A DNA stretch of 64,000 nt from CAZJLP01 sp964546955 (GTDB lineage Bacteria; Verrucomicrobiota; Verrucomicrobiia; Opitutales; Opitutaceae), in assembly GCA_964546955.1 (NCBI GenBank), contig CAZJLP010000016.1, forward strand, positions 1 to 64,000. The letters are read 5' to 3'. This document shows positions 8,167 through 16,851 of the stretch, in pieces. Both the position numbers and the translations under genes were made by a program. The notes beneath the pieces were generated by a model, which did no database searches, had not been told where the DNA came from, and worked only from the letters and a program-made list of their open reading frames with translations. Position 1 is the stretch's first letter; each line of letters opens with the position of its first letter.

Positions 8167-10353
8167 CTATGTTTGGCCCAACGTAAAGTAGAACGTCGCG
8201 CCCTCGTTTGGTTTTGCTTCGACCCAGATTTCGCCTCCGTGACGCTTCAGGATGCGGCGAACCGTGGCTAGGCCGATGCCCGTGCCACGGTAGTCTTCCT
8301 GCCGGTGCAGTCGTTGAAACGGCACAAAGAGTTTGTGGGCGTACTCCATCGCAAAGCCCGCGCCGTTGTCACGGACAAAGAAAGCCGGCCCTTTCGCAGT
8401 GGTTTCCTGTCCCACATGTATCCGCGGCTCGGCCGTGTTCGCGGTGAACTTCCACGCGTTGCCGATCAGATTCTCCAGGACCAGCCGCATTAAACGGGGA
8501 TCCGCAATGGTGCTCAGTTTCGGATCGATCGTTGCCTGAAGCGCGCGATCGGAATGTGCCCGCCGGAGTTCGACCACCACTTCCTGCGCCATGGCCGTCA
8601 AATCTATCGGAGCAAGCGCAATTTCTTTGCTTCCGGCGCCGGACACGGCGAGCAGCCCATCGATCAGTTCGCCCATGCGTTGCGAACTCTGGCGAATCCG
8701 TTCGACGAATTGCCCCGCTTCCGGCCCCAGCTTCGCACCATAGTCCTCGGATAGCATTTGCGAAAAGCTCGCCATGCTTCGCAGCGGCGCGCGCAGGTCA
8801 TGGGAAACGGAGTAGGAGAACGATTCCAGTTCTGCGTTGGCGCTCTGCAATTCATTCGTGCGCTGCGCAACGCGCGCTTCCAGTTGTTGATTGGAAGCGG
8901 CGAGGTCCTCCTGCGCTTTTTTCCGTTCCGCCACCTCGAGCTCCAGACGCGCGGCATGACGCTGCACCATGTCGTACAAACGTAGGTTGTCGTAAGCCAC
9001 GGAGAGCTGGGCGGCGATCGTCTGCAGGATTTCCTCATCATCCGCGGTAAAGGGCGCCCCGCCTTGACGTTCTCCCGCGTATAGCCAGCCGAGGGGTTCG
9101 AGGTGCGAAACGAGGGGCACGAGAAGTCTGGTCTCGTCGCGGTAGGCTTGCTGGCTGGACAATGCCCGTTCGATCTCGGCCCGCATGGCCGCATGTGAAA
9201 ACGAGCCATTGGCTTGAGCGCTCTTGCGTTCCACCAAGTGCTCCACGGTCCTGCCGTCTGTGCCGACAATGCCGATTGCCGTGAGATGAACGTTGAGGAT
9301 ATTGCGCGCCGCGCCGCAGAAAATTTCCAGCAGGCGGACTGGGTCGCGCTGTCGTGCGACCTCCAAACTCAGATCGAGCAGCGCGGACAAACGAAAGCCG
9401 ATCAACTCGAGGCTTTGCAGCGACCGCACCAGTTTGCCCGACAGGATCTGCAATTTATCGCGCTCCGCGGTCAACGCCTCGCCGCTCTGCGTCGCGCGGA
9501 GAAGATGCTGATTGAGCTGTCGAAGGACGGAAAGATGATCGGAGAAATCTCCATCGAACGCGCTCGCCGGCGGGGTGGAAACGACGCCCGCTGGAGGAAA
9601 ACCGGTTTGGGGCGGCAGATTGAGCAGGCGATTGACGTGGTCCAGAATGACCTGCGGCTCCGACGGCTTGGGGATCACCACCGCCACTCCACAGGCCTTG
9701 GCCAATGCATCCGCTTCATTCTGCCGATAAGTGGCGGTGTAGAAAATCACGGCCGTGTCCCGAATCGCAGGATCCTTTCGCAATGCCTGCACAAACTCGA
9801 AGCCGTCCATGCGCGGCATGAGGATATCGGTGATGATCAAATCCGGGCGCTTTGCCCGCGCCTGTTCCAACGCATCGGCACCGTCCACCGCTTGGAGCAG
9901 ATCGTGTCCGCCATAACTCAAGAGAGAAAGCAGGAGCTGCCGGTTGGTCGCGCGATCATCGACGATCAGGATGCACTTCTTGTGAGTCCGTGGCAGCAAT
10001 GCTTCGACCTCCTGCACGAACGACTCAGGCTTGAGCGGCTTGGAGATGTACCCATCGAAGCCCGTGTTGAGCATGGTCTCCCGATCTCCCACCATGGCAA
10101 GAGCGGTCACGGCAATGACGGGCGTGCTGCGCAGGTCCGGATCGGCCTTGAAGCGGCGAATCAATTCGTAGCCATCCAGCTTCGGCAGCTGAATATCACA
10201 GAGGACAAGATCGGGACGCTCCCGGCGGGCCGTTTCCCATCCGGTCTCGCCGTCGACCGCGATCATCACGCTGTGGCCGTACGCCTCCAAAAGGTAGCGC
10301 ATCAGCTCCTGATTGGTCGCATTATCTTCGATGATAAGTATGCGTCCTGGCAT
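8167..10353 (-). CDS. Hybrid histidine kinase, REC-REC-GAF-HisKA-HATPase
   Basis: 728 aa. Two N-terminal receiver domains: REC1 with Asp10, phospho-Asp53 (VLCDIQLPKLDG) and Lys105; REC2 with IVDD at about 130, phospho-Asp176 (IITDILMPRMDG) and Lys229. A GAF domain spans about 323-460, a coiled coil about 462-510, the dimerisation helix has His518 (VSHDLRAPLRS), and the ATPase shows NLIGNAWKF, DNGAGF and GTGIGLATVRRI. It is soluble, so it should receive phosphate from, or signal to, other cytosolic proteins. I use ATG at 10353, 2 bp after the stop of the upstream kinase; the frame also stays open to 10398, which would overlap that gene. Receivers placed before the kinase core are less common than C-terminal ones. 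Confidence 0.9.
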   Translation of the reverse strand: MPGRILIIEDNATNQELMRYLLEAYGHSVMIAVDGETGWETARRERPDLVLCDIQLPKLDGYELIRRFKADPDLRSTPVIAVTALAMVGDRETMLNTGFDGYISKPLKPESFVQEVEALLPRTHKKCILIVDDRATNRQLLLSLLSYGGHDLLQAVDGADALEQARAKRPDLIITDILMPRMDGFEFVQALRKDPAIRDTAVIFYTATYRQNEADALAKACGVAVVIPKPSEPQVILDHVNRLLNLPPQTGFPPAGVVSTPPASAFDGDFSDHLSVLRQLNQHLLRATQSGEALTAERDKLQILSGKLVRSLQSLELIGFRLSALLDLSLEVARQRDPVRLLEIFCGAARNILNVHLTAIGIVGTDGRTVEHLVERKSAQANGSFSHAAMRAEIERALSSQQAYRDETRLLVPLVSHLEPLGWLYAGERQGGAPFTADDEEILQTIAAQLSVAYDNLRLYDMVQRHAARLELEVAERKKAQEDLAASNQQLEARVAQRTNELQSANAELESFSYSVSHDLRAPLRSMASFSQMLSEDYGAKLGPEAGQFVERIRQSSQRMGELIDGLLAVSGAGSKEIALAPIDLTAMAQEVVVELRRAHSDRALQATIDPKLSTIADPRLMRLVLENLIGNAWKFTANTAEPRIHVGQETTAKGPAFFVRDNGAGFAMEYAHKLFVPFQRLHRQEDYRGTGIGLATVRRILKRHGGEIWVEAKPNEGATFYFTLGQT

Positions 10354-10355
10354 GG

Positions 10356-11528
10356 TCAAAGGGGCAAACGCAGGGAAAAGGTGCTGCCCTTGCCCCATTC
10401 GCTTTCTAAGTGGATGCGCCCGCCCAGGAGTTCAGCCAGCTTTTGACTGAGGTGAAGGCCAAGTCCGGTTCCGGCCTGCGACTCCGACGCTCGCTCGCCT
10501 TGCTCGAAGGCTTGGAAGAGTCGGTCCTGTTGTTCTGGCCGGATCCCGATTCCAGTATCCACTATCTGGACGCAGGCCCAACGATCCTCGCCGTCCTCCG
10601 TTTCCCGCAGTTTGATATCCACCTGGCCGCGTTCAGTGAACTTGATGGCGTTATTGACGAGATTGATGAGGATCTGGGTGAAGGCGCGCCGGTCGGTTTG
10701 TACGGTCACATCCGCCGCGGCAGCTTCCACAAGGAGGCGAAGCCCCTTGGTCTGCGCGAAGGGCTGAACGGTGCGGACGACCTCCTCGATCACGCCGCGC
10801 GCGTTCACGGGGGCTTTGACGATTTCTACTTTGCCCGCGCCGATTTTTGCCAGGTCGAGCAGGTCGTTGATCAACGACAAGAGATGATTGGCGCTCGTTT
10901 GGACCGTCCGCAGCTGTTTTTCCTGATCGCCGGTCAAGGGCCCGGGAAGCCTCATCAAGAGGGTTCCGGTGAAGCCGATGATGGCGTTGAGGGGCGTGCG
11001 CAGCTCGTGGCTCATGCTGGCGAGGAAGCGATCCTTCGCCCGCAACACGGTCTCCAGTTCCGCATTCTTCTCGGCGAGCGAGGCGCGCGACTGCTCCACC
11101 TCGCGCGTGAGGCGGATTTCCTGGGAAATGTCCTTTGAGATGAGAAGAAACCCCACCGGCTCTCCGCGCAGATTGTGGCGCGGCGTCATCACCATGCGTG
11201 CGATGAAGCGTTCCCCGTTTTTTTTCACCCGGTTCACCTGGCCCTCCCATTTGCCGTCGCGCAGCGCCTCGCCCATGATGCGCGCCGGCACACCGGCGGC
11301 CACGTCGTCCGGGGTATGCAGGATATCGGCGGTAGCGCGCCCGATGATTTCTTCCGGTTCGTAACCATAGAGGCGACGCGCGCCTTCGTTGAAGAGCACG
11401 ATCTTCCCCTTGAGGTCTTTTCCGATGATCGAGTACTCGGTCGACGACTCCAGGATATTGGCCACAAAATCGAGCGCTTCCTGCGGAGAGGATCCCACCA
11501 AGGTCGTATCAAAGAGTTTCTTGCGCAT
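10356..11528 (-). CDS. PAS-domain sensor histidine kinase
   Basis: 390 aa from ATG 11528 (the frame is open to 11576). PAS domain at about 20-135 (FVANILESSTEYSIIGKDLKG, RRLYGYEPEEIIGR, and the PAC-type FIARMVMTPRHNLRG), a short coiled coil, HisKA with His174 (MSHELRTPLNAIIGF), and HATPase boxes LINLVNNAIKF, VDTGIGI and GTGLGLHLSQKL. No TM helix, so a cytoplasmic sensor. It is the first gene of a two-kinase operon; the hybrid kinase follows after 2 bp, which suggests a phosphorelay in which this kinase feeds the receivers of the next protein. No DNA-binding regulator is in the operon. Confidence 0.9.
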   Translation of the reverse strand: MRKKLFDTTLVGSSPQEALDFVANILESSTEYSIIGKDLKGKIVLFNEGARRLYGYEPEEIIGRATADILHTPDDVAAGVPARIMGEALRDGKWEGQVNRVKKNGERFIARMVMTPRHNLRGEPVGFLLISKDISQEIRLTREVEQSRASLAEKNAELETVLRAKDRFLASMSHELRTPLNAIIGFTGTLLMRLPGPLTGDQEKQLRTVQTSANHLLSLINDLLDLAKIGAGKVEIVKAPVNARGVIEEVVRTVQPFAQTKGLRLLVEAAAADVTVQTDRRAFTQILINLVNNAIKFTERGQVDIKLRETEDGEDRWACVQIVDTGIGIRPEQQDRLFQAFEQGERASESQAGTGLGLHLSQKLAELLGGRIHLESEWGKGSTFSLRLPL

Positions 11529-11645
11529 GGGCAGCCAAGCGGCACGACAGACACCAAGCAGAGAGGAAAGTCCCACCGGTGGCGCGCAAAAAATGACGCG
11601 TTGTCGGCAGTTGCGTTTTTGAACGTCTCGGCTCTCTTACGAGGG

Positions 11646-12029
11646 ATGCCCGTCAAGAAACTTTTGCACACGCGCATGCGCGTGAACGATCTCGAACGCA
11701 CGGTGAAGTTTTATCAGGACGCCTTGGGCCTGACCGTCTCGCGACGCCACACGTCTCCGCGCGGAGCGCAGTTGGTGTTCCTTAAAACCCCCAACAGCGA
11801 AGAGGAAATTGAACTTTGTCAGCTGCCGAATTCCGAATCCGTGAAAGTCCAACCCGATCTGATGCATCTTGCATTCCAGGTCGACGACTTAGCCGCCTTC
11901 GCCGCTGAGCTCGAACGAAAAGGCTTCAAACTGAGCGACGGTCCCACCCAGACGGGCAGCGGCTCGACCATTGCCTTTATCGACGCGCCCGAAGGTTATG
12001 AGGTGGAATTGATCCAGCCCGCGGGGTAG
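11646..12029 (+). CDS. gloA: Lactoylglutathione lyase (glyoxalase I)
   Basis: 127 aa, one vicinal-oxygen-chelate domain pair. It isomerises the hemithioacetal of methylglyoxal and glutathione to S-lactoylglutathione. Metal-ligand positions of the family are visible: His8 (LLHTRMRVNDL), Glu in EEIELCQLP, His in LMHLAFQVDD and Glu in GYEVELIQ. The start ATG at 11646 is preceded by a GAGG; the frame continues upstream only as the shadow of the kinase gene. Divergent from the kinase operon with about 118 bp between starts. Confidence 0.9.
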   Translation: MPVKKLLHTRMRVNDLERTVKFYQDALGLTVSRRHTSPRGAQLVFLKTPNSEEEIELCQLPNSESVKVQPDLMHLAFQVDDLAAFAAELERKGFKLSDGPTQTGSGSTIAFIDAPEGYEVELIQPAG

Positions 12030-12140
12030 CGCGCCGCGCTGAGGAAGCGGTCAGAAGCTAGAGGAAAGACAATAGAATCAATTCGATCGGGCCCACGCTG
12101 TTCTGGTGCCGCAAGGAATTCGCTGCGGGTGTCCGAGTAT

Positions 12141-13103
12141 CTATCCTCTATCCTCCGCGCGCCGCTTGGCGGCGCGCGCGGCGGCGCGTTCCCACGCGAA
12201 GAGAAATTGCTGCGCCAAGCCGGCGGCGGCTCCAAAATGGGTGCGTCCGAAGTGGGCGACTTGCGCGGGACGCCAGCCATCCAGGCCGTAGCGACGCGCC
12301 ATGGTCTTGAGAATCCACACATCCACGGGAAACGCTTCGAGTCGTCCCGCGCCGAACAGAAGGACGCAGTCGGCGACTTTTTCACCCACGCCCGGCAATT
12401 CGCACAGACGCGTTTTCGCCTCGGCGTAGGGCAGGGTTTCGGTCTCCGCGAGCCATCCGGGTCGCTCGGCGAGAAACTGGGCGGTCTGATGAATATGGCG
12501 GGCGCGAAAACCGAGAAGGCAGTCGCGCAGGTCTTTTTCGGGTACAAGCCTCAGTTCGTGCCAGGTCGGCAGCCGGTGGAATCCTGCGGCGATCTCGCTA
12601 CCCAGGCGCGACGCCAGCAAGGCTGTCATCTGCTTGATCTGTACGATTTGCTTCGTGGCGCTACAGAGAAAACAGAGGAGCGTTTCGCCGAAGGGCTGGC
12701 GCAAAATACGCAACCCGGGAAAGCTTTGAAGGCATTGCGACAGATGAGCATCGCTGCGCCAGGGCAGGGCATCCTCCAGCCGGTCGAAGTACGCATCGAG
12801 AGCGAGGTAATAAGCCAGCTCCCTCGCGACATGCTTCCGGATGGAAGCAGGGGCGCACCACTCGAGTTGCGCGTTGGAACTCAAGCGCAACCGCGCGACG
12901 CAATCCGCCCACACCCCCAGCCAGCTTGAATCCGGTTGTCGGTACCAGCGGAAACTTTGTCCGCCATCGAGCAGTTCCGCGAGGGTGGAGTCGCTGAAGA
13001 CGGGGGAGTTCGGCAGCGCCGACCAACGCGACCATCCCGTCGCGGGTACAAGGCCGGGACCAGGAGGAGCGGCCCGGTTTTCGGCACGACCGCCCTGCTT
13101 CAT
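12141..13103 (-). CDS. OGG1-type 8-oxoguanine DNA glycosylase / HhH-GPD
   Basis: 320 aa. It resembles the eukaryotic-type OGG1 family: GGQSFRW at about 48-53, and a helix-hairpin-helix LCELPGVGEKVADCVLLFG with the lysine (Lys242) and aspartate (Asp261, in FPVDVWI) that serve as Schiff-base nucleophile and general acid in the family. Expected reaction: excision of 8-oxoguanine with beta-lyase activity. The start at 13103 overlaps the upstream stop as ATGA; an upstream extension to 13256 would run inside the other gene. The tail is Arg/Ala-rich. AlkA-like specificity is the main alternative. Confidence 0.85.
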   Translation of the reverse strand: MKQGGRAENRAAPPGPGLVPATGWSRWSALPNSPVFSDSTLAELLDGGQSFRWYRQPDSSWLGVWADCVARLRLSSNAQLEWCAPASIRKHVARELAYYLALDAYFDRLEDALPWRSDAHLSQCLQSFPGLRILRQPFGETLLCFLCSATKQIVQIKQMTALLASRLGSEIAAGFHRLPTWHELRLVPEKDLRDCLLGFRARHIHQTAQFLAERPGWLAETETLPYAEAKTRLCELPGVGEKVADCVLLFGAGRLEAFPVDVWILKTMARRYGLDGWRPAQVAHFGRTHFGAAAGLAQQFLFAWERAAARAAKRRAEDRG

Positions 13104-13609
13104 TTCGCCTGGCTGGGCGGAGGCGAGTTTGCGGGTGCGGCCGACGACGAAGGCGGCTTCGACCAGAGGAAGCTTTGTTTCTTTCCTATTTCGCTTCCGT
13201 CTGAGGAGAGGAGGCGCAACTCCCATGCGACCGGATGCGCTTTCGGGCTGCTCCAATCGTCTCCGGTCAGGCCGATGTTGAGCACGTTTGTCCCGGCGGC
13301 GAGAGACGTGGTGAACTCGTGGGTTTTTGGCAGAGGGGACGTCGGAGCGATCACATTCAGCTCGATGCGGGCATTGGGGATCGCCGTTCCCCTGTTCTTT
13401 AGACGCACCAGAAAATAGAATCCGCCGCGGTCGCCGGCCTGCGTCCGAAGGACGATTTGGCCTCCGGTGTTTTCCTTCTTCGTAAAATACTCCGAGATCC
13501 GATCGAACGAAGCCGCATCGCGGTATTCCGGCCAGACGCGCCGAATGTCGATTTGCGCCCAGACGGACGAAGCGAAAGTGAGGAGCAAGACGCCAAACAG
13601 CGAACGCAT
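13100..13609 (-). CDS. Secreted protein of unknown function
   Basis: 169 aa from ATG 13609, where a clean signal peptide begins (MRSLFGVLLLTFASSVWA, cleavage near AQ); the frame extends 7 codons further up. The mature part is predicted beta-rich (IVLRTQAGDRGGFYFLVRLKNRG, ARIELNVIAP, GTNVLNIGLTG) and ends with a Ser/Pro-rich tail, suggesting an Ig-like or beta-sandwich periplasmic domain. It lies between the peptide-binding lipoprotein gene (about 50 bp upstream) and the glycosylase gene, which it overlaps by 4 bp, so all three are probably one transcript. Confidence 0.7.
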   Translation of the reverse strand: MRSLFGVLLLTFASSVWAQIDIRRVWPEYRDAASFDRISEYFTKKENTGGQIVLRTQAGDRGGFYFLVRLKNRGTAIPNARIELNVIAPTSPLPKTHEFTTSLAAGTNVLNIGLTGDDWSSPKAHPVAWELRLLSSDGSEIGKKQSFLWSKPPSSSAAPANSPPPSQAK

Positions 13610-13661
13610 AAAGGATAGGGTGAAGGCCACCCGCAGCGGTTGTCGATTCTCGATCTGACAG

Positions 13662-15275
13662 TTATTCGATGTGAATGGTCTGGTACCGGTGAATGCCCAA
13701 CAGTGAGGGAACCCAATTTTTCACGTTGGGCTGCGCAAGGTAGAGCCGGGTCCCGATAAAGAGCGGACTGATGGCTGCTTCTTCGAGGCACAGTGCTTCC
13801 GCCTGCTGCAGCAGGGCGAAGCGCGCCGCGCCGTCTGCCTGCCGGGCGGCCTCGGCGACGAGCTTGTCGTAAGCGGGATTCTTCCAGCCCGTGTCATTGT
13901 TGCCACTTTCAGACGTCATCAGGTCGGTAAAAGTCGAGGGGTCGTTGTAATCACCCACCCAACGCGACGCGGAAATCTGGAAGTCGAGAGAGTGCTGGTT
14001 GCTGATGTGGACGCGGTTGTCGAGGAGCGCCAGTGTGAGCTCAATGCCGAGTTCGCGGCGCCATATTTCCTGAAGCGCTTCCAGCACCTTCGTGTCGACG
14101 ACCGGCTGGCTGTACTGGACTTCCACCTTGGGGAAACCGCGACCATCCGGAAAACCGGCCTCCGCCAGCAGCCGTTTGGCCCGGGGATAGTCGACGTCGA
14201 TCCGGGCCGTCGAATTGTAGCCGGCCGTATTGGGAGGTACCAAGGAGTAAGCCGGAAGCCGTGTGTCGTGGAGGACCGAACTGACCAAGCCCCGGCGATC
14301 GATCGCGTAGGAGAGCGCCTGGCGAACCTTGGGATTGTCGAAAGGGGCGCGGGTAACGTTAAAGCGGAGATAGTTGATCGACAGCAGCGGATCCACGCGA
14401 AGCGGAGAGGGCGATTGCTGGCGATAGAAGCCGACGCGGTCGATCGGGACATTGTCCGTCACGTGCAACTGTCCGGTGCGGAAATTGCGCTCCTCGACCA
14501 CGGGGTCGTCGATTGGATGAAACACCACCCGTTCGATGCGGCCCGTACCCGCGTCCCAGTATCGTGGATTTTTTTTCACGGCGATGTGCCGATTCAGTTT
14601 CCATTCGTCCAGGAGGAACGCGCCGTTGCCGACCAGATTGCCCGGTTGGATCCACTTGGTGTCGCGCTGGTAGACGCCACCGTGCTTGAGGATCGTTTGT
14701 TTGTGCACGGGAAACCAGGCTTGATGGGCGGCGAGTGCGAGAAGGTAGGGCGTCGGCGCACCGAGGGTGATTTCAAGCGTTTTAGGATCGAGCGCACGGA
14801 CGCCGACACTATCGAAAGACTTGGTTTTGCCCAAATTGTAGTCCTCAGCTCCCTTGATCGCGTACAGCATGTAAGAGTAGGGCGATCCCAAGACCGGGTT
14901 GAGAATGCGCTCGTAGGAAAAAGCAAAATCGTCCGCCGTCACGCTGTCCCCATTCGACCAAGTCGCGTTGCGCAGGTGAAACGTGTAGACGAGTCCATCG
15001 GGCGTAATATCCCATTTTTCAGCCATGCCTGACCGGGGCAGGGAGGTCGCTTCATCGCTGACCGTCAGTCCCTCGAACAGCGCGATCATAATGTTGTATT
15101 CGAGCAATTTTACGCCGAGGTGCGGATCCAGCGTGGCGGGCTCCGCGCCGTTGCCTAGGTGAAGGGTGGAACGGTCGGACGCCGAGGCGGAGGAGCGGCT
15201 GCTATTCTCTCGTTTTCCACACCCCGCGAGCACCCCGGCCGCGAGCAACAACAGCAGACAAAGACGGGCAGGCAT
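13662..15275 (-). CDS. Peptide ABC transporter substrate-binding lipoprotein (OppA family)
   Basis: 537 aa. Lipoprotein signal peptide with lipobox LAGC at about 16-19. Type-II periplasmic binding protein of the SBP_bac_5 family: HLGNGAEPATLDPHLG, NIMIALFEGLTV, WDITPDGLVYTFHLRNATWSNG, FAFSYERILNP, and the C-terminal DNDTGWKNPAYDKLV. It should bind oligopeptides in the periplasm for an Opp-type importer. No permease or ATPase genes are adjacent, so it works with components encoded elsewhere. First gene of the apparent three-gene run with the secreted protein and the glycosylase. Confidence 0.9.
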   Translation of the reverse strand: MPARLCLLLLLAAGVLAGCGKRENSSRSSASASDRSTLHLGNGAEPATLDPHLGVKLLEYNIMIALFEGLTVSDEATSLPRSGMAEKWDITPDGLVYTFHLRNATWSNGDSVTADDFAFSYERILNPVLGSPYSYMLYAIKGAEDYNLGKTKSFDSVGVRALDPKTLEITLGAPTPYLLALAAHQAWFPVHKQTILKHGGVYQRDTKWIQPGNLVGNGAFLLDEWKLNRHIAVKKNPRYWDAGTGRIERVVFHPIDDPVVEERNFRTGQLHVTDNVPIDRVGFYRQQSPSPLRVDPLLSINYLRFNVTRAPFDNPKVRQALSYAIDRRGLVSSVLHDTRLPAYSLVPPNTAGYNSTARIDVDYPRAKRLLAEAGFPDGRGFPKVEVQYSQPVVDTKVLEALQEIWRRELGIELTLALLDNRVHISNQHSLDFQISASRWVGDYNDPSTFTDLMTSESGNNDTGWKNPAYDKLVAEAARQADGAARFALLQQAEALCLEEAAISPLFIGTRLYLAQPNVKNWVPSLLGIHRYQTIHIE

Positions 15276-15468
15276 GAAGCGGAACGAAACACGCTTGTGC
15301 GTGGGTGTAAAGCAGGAGGGGCTCGCCCGCCCCGGGGGGCCGCGGGCGGCGGTGCACCGAAGCAGGCGAAAAATGGCGGCTTAGGACCGGCCCGGAATAC
15401 GAACGGGCGGCTAACCTAAGGACCTAAGATTCCCGTTGCCCTTGCTTAGCGTGCGCGGCATTTCAACC

Positions 15469-15473
15469 GGAGG
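15469..15473 (+). promoter_or_regulatory. Ribosome binding site of the GYF-RDD gene
   Basis: GGAGG, 13 bp before the ATG at 15487. It favours that start over the in-frame ATG at 15436. Confidence 0.5.
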
Positions 15474-15486
15474 CCTATTTTTTCCT

Positions 15487-16194
15487 ATGCAATGGTACTA
15501 TTCTCACAATGGACAGCGGCAGGGACCTGTCAGTGAAGTCGATTTCGAGCGTTTCGTAAGCGAGGGTGTCGTTCGACCCGATACGCTCGTGTGGAAACAA
15601 GGGATGGGAAACTGGCAGCCTTACGGCGAGGTCGCCGGCGGCGCGCCCACACCGCCCATTCCGGTACCCTTGCCGAATCCGGTGCAGCCTTTGCAGCCGG
15701 GCCCAGGTCCGGGCCCGTCGCCCGTGGGACCGGCGAGCGGCAAGCTCGCTTATGCGGGCTTCTGGCATCGGGTGGCGGCCCATTTAATCGATTTTGTCGT
15801 GCTGTACGTCGTGAGCCTTATTCTATTTCCCCTTCTGGGTCTCAGCGATGCAGGAATGATGGCCGCGATGGAGGCTCAGGATCAGGAGCGTTTGCTGGTT
15901 GAGATGGCTGCCTATCTCTCCAAGGCGGTTTGGGTCAGCCTGGCTTTGGGCATTTCCTACACCTGGTTTTTTCTGGCCCGTTTTGCCGCGACGCCCGGCA
16001 AATTGGCGGTCGGCCTTCGGGTGGTGCGGCCGGATGGATCGCGGATCGGCAATGGGCAGATCATCGGGCGCTATTTCGCCGAGATCCTCTGCTACATCAC
16101 GCTCTTCATCGGGTATTTGATCGCCGCGTTCGACGACGAAAAACGGGCCTTACATGATTATGTAGCTGGTACTAGGGTAGTTAGAAAGTCCTGA
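15487..16194 (+). CDS. GYF_2-RDD family membrane protein
   Basis: 235 aa. Residues 1-50 form a GYF_2-type domain (WYYSHNGQRQGPVSEVDFERFV, DTLVWKQGMGNWQPY). A Pro/Gly-rich linker covers about 58-85. The RDD domain (about 88-235) has an opening FWHRVAAHLIDFVVLYVVSLI helix, a second pair of helices, ATPGKLAVGLRVV and a last helix before DDEKRALHDYVAGTRVV. The combination is common in Gram-negative bacteria; the role is unknown, though some RDD proteins are ion antiporters. Chosen start is supported by the GGAGG and by the domain beginning at MQWYY. Monocistronic. Confidence 0.88.
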   Translation: MQWYYSHNGQRQGPVSEVDFERFVSEGVVRPDTLVWKQGMGNWQPYGEVAGGAPTPPIPVPLPNPVQPLQPGPGPGPSPVGPASGKLAYAGFWHRVAAHLIDFVVLYVVSLILFPLLGLSDAGMMAAMEAQDQERLLVEMAAYLSKAVWVSLALGISYTWFFLARFAATPGKLAVGLRVVRPDGSRIGNGQIIGRYFAEILCYITLFIGYLIAAFDDEKRALHDYVAGTRVVRKS

Positions 16195-16316
16195 TCGCGG
16201 CCTTTCCGGCTTGCGACCGCATTACAAAGTCAGGGACAGAATAATCCGATTATCTTTTAAGAACCGCCCAGATCGCACGTTTAATTCCTCGTAGGTCTCG
16301 TCAACCCTCGAACCCC

Positions 16317-16841
16317 ATGAATCGGGCCAGCCCCCCTGATAATGTTGGAACATTCGTGCAGGCGGCCGTGGCGGAGTTTCAAGCTCCTCTCACGCGATAC
16401 GCGGCTCGGCTCGTGGGCGATATTGATCGGGCCCGCGATGTCGTGCAGGATACTTTCGTCAAACTCATGTCCCAGCAGCCGGCGACCCTCAACGGGCACG
16501 TCGCGGAATGGCTGTACACCGTTTGTCGAAATCGCGCGCTGGATGTGCTGCGCAAGGAAGGACGGATGATCCGGTTCGCAGAAGGACAAGTCGAACGCGT
16601 GACCGCGAACGAACCGCGGCCGTCTCGTGCCATCGAGGCCGCCGAAACCCACGACCAATTGCTCCGGCTCATCGACCGCCTTCCGCCCAACCAACAGGAG
16701 GTCATTCGCCTCAAATTCCAAAGTGGCTTCAGCTACAAAGAAATCAGCCGCATCACGACGCTCTCCGTCAGTCATATCGGCGTCTTGATCCACCACGCCG
16801 TCGCGCGCATGCGCAGCGACTACGCCGCCCAGCGGCGCTGA
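16317..16841 (+). CDS. ECF-type RNA polymerase sigma factor
   Basis: 174 aa. Sigma2 at about 12-85 (FQAPLTRYAARLVGDIDRARDVVQDTFVKLM, WLYTVCRNRALDVLRKE) and sigma4 at about 110-170 (LIDRLPPNQQEVIRLKFQSGFSYKEISRITTLSVSHIGVLIHHAVARMR). No extra domain. The next gene starts 10 bp after its stop and encodes a membrane protein whose N-terminus resembles anti-sigma helices, so sigma activity is probably held at the membrane by that protein. Confidence 0.92.
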   Translation: MNRASPPDNVGTFVQAAVAEFQAPLTRYAARLVGDIDRARDVVQDTFVKLMSQQPATLNGHVAEWLYTVCRNRALDVLRKEGRMIRFAEGQVERVTANEPRPSRAIEAAETHDQLLRLIDRLPPNQQEVIRLKFQSGFSYKEISRITTLSVSHIGVLIHHAVARMRSDYAAQRR

Positions 16842-16851
16842 TCCCACCGCC

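Noticed and set aside
8532..10446. Long plus-strand frames opposite the hybrid kinase
   Set aside because: They are antisense shadows of a gene with complete kinase and receiver motifs; GC-rich coding DNA leaves the opposite strand open.
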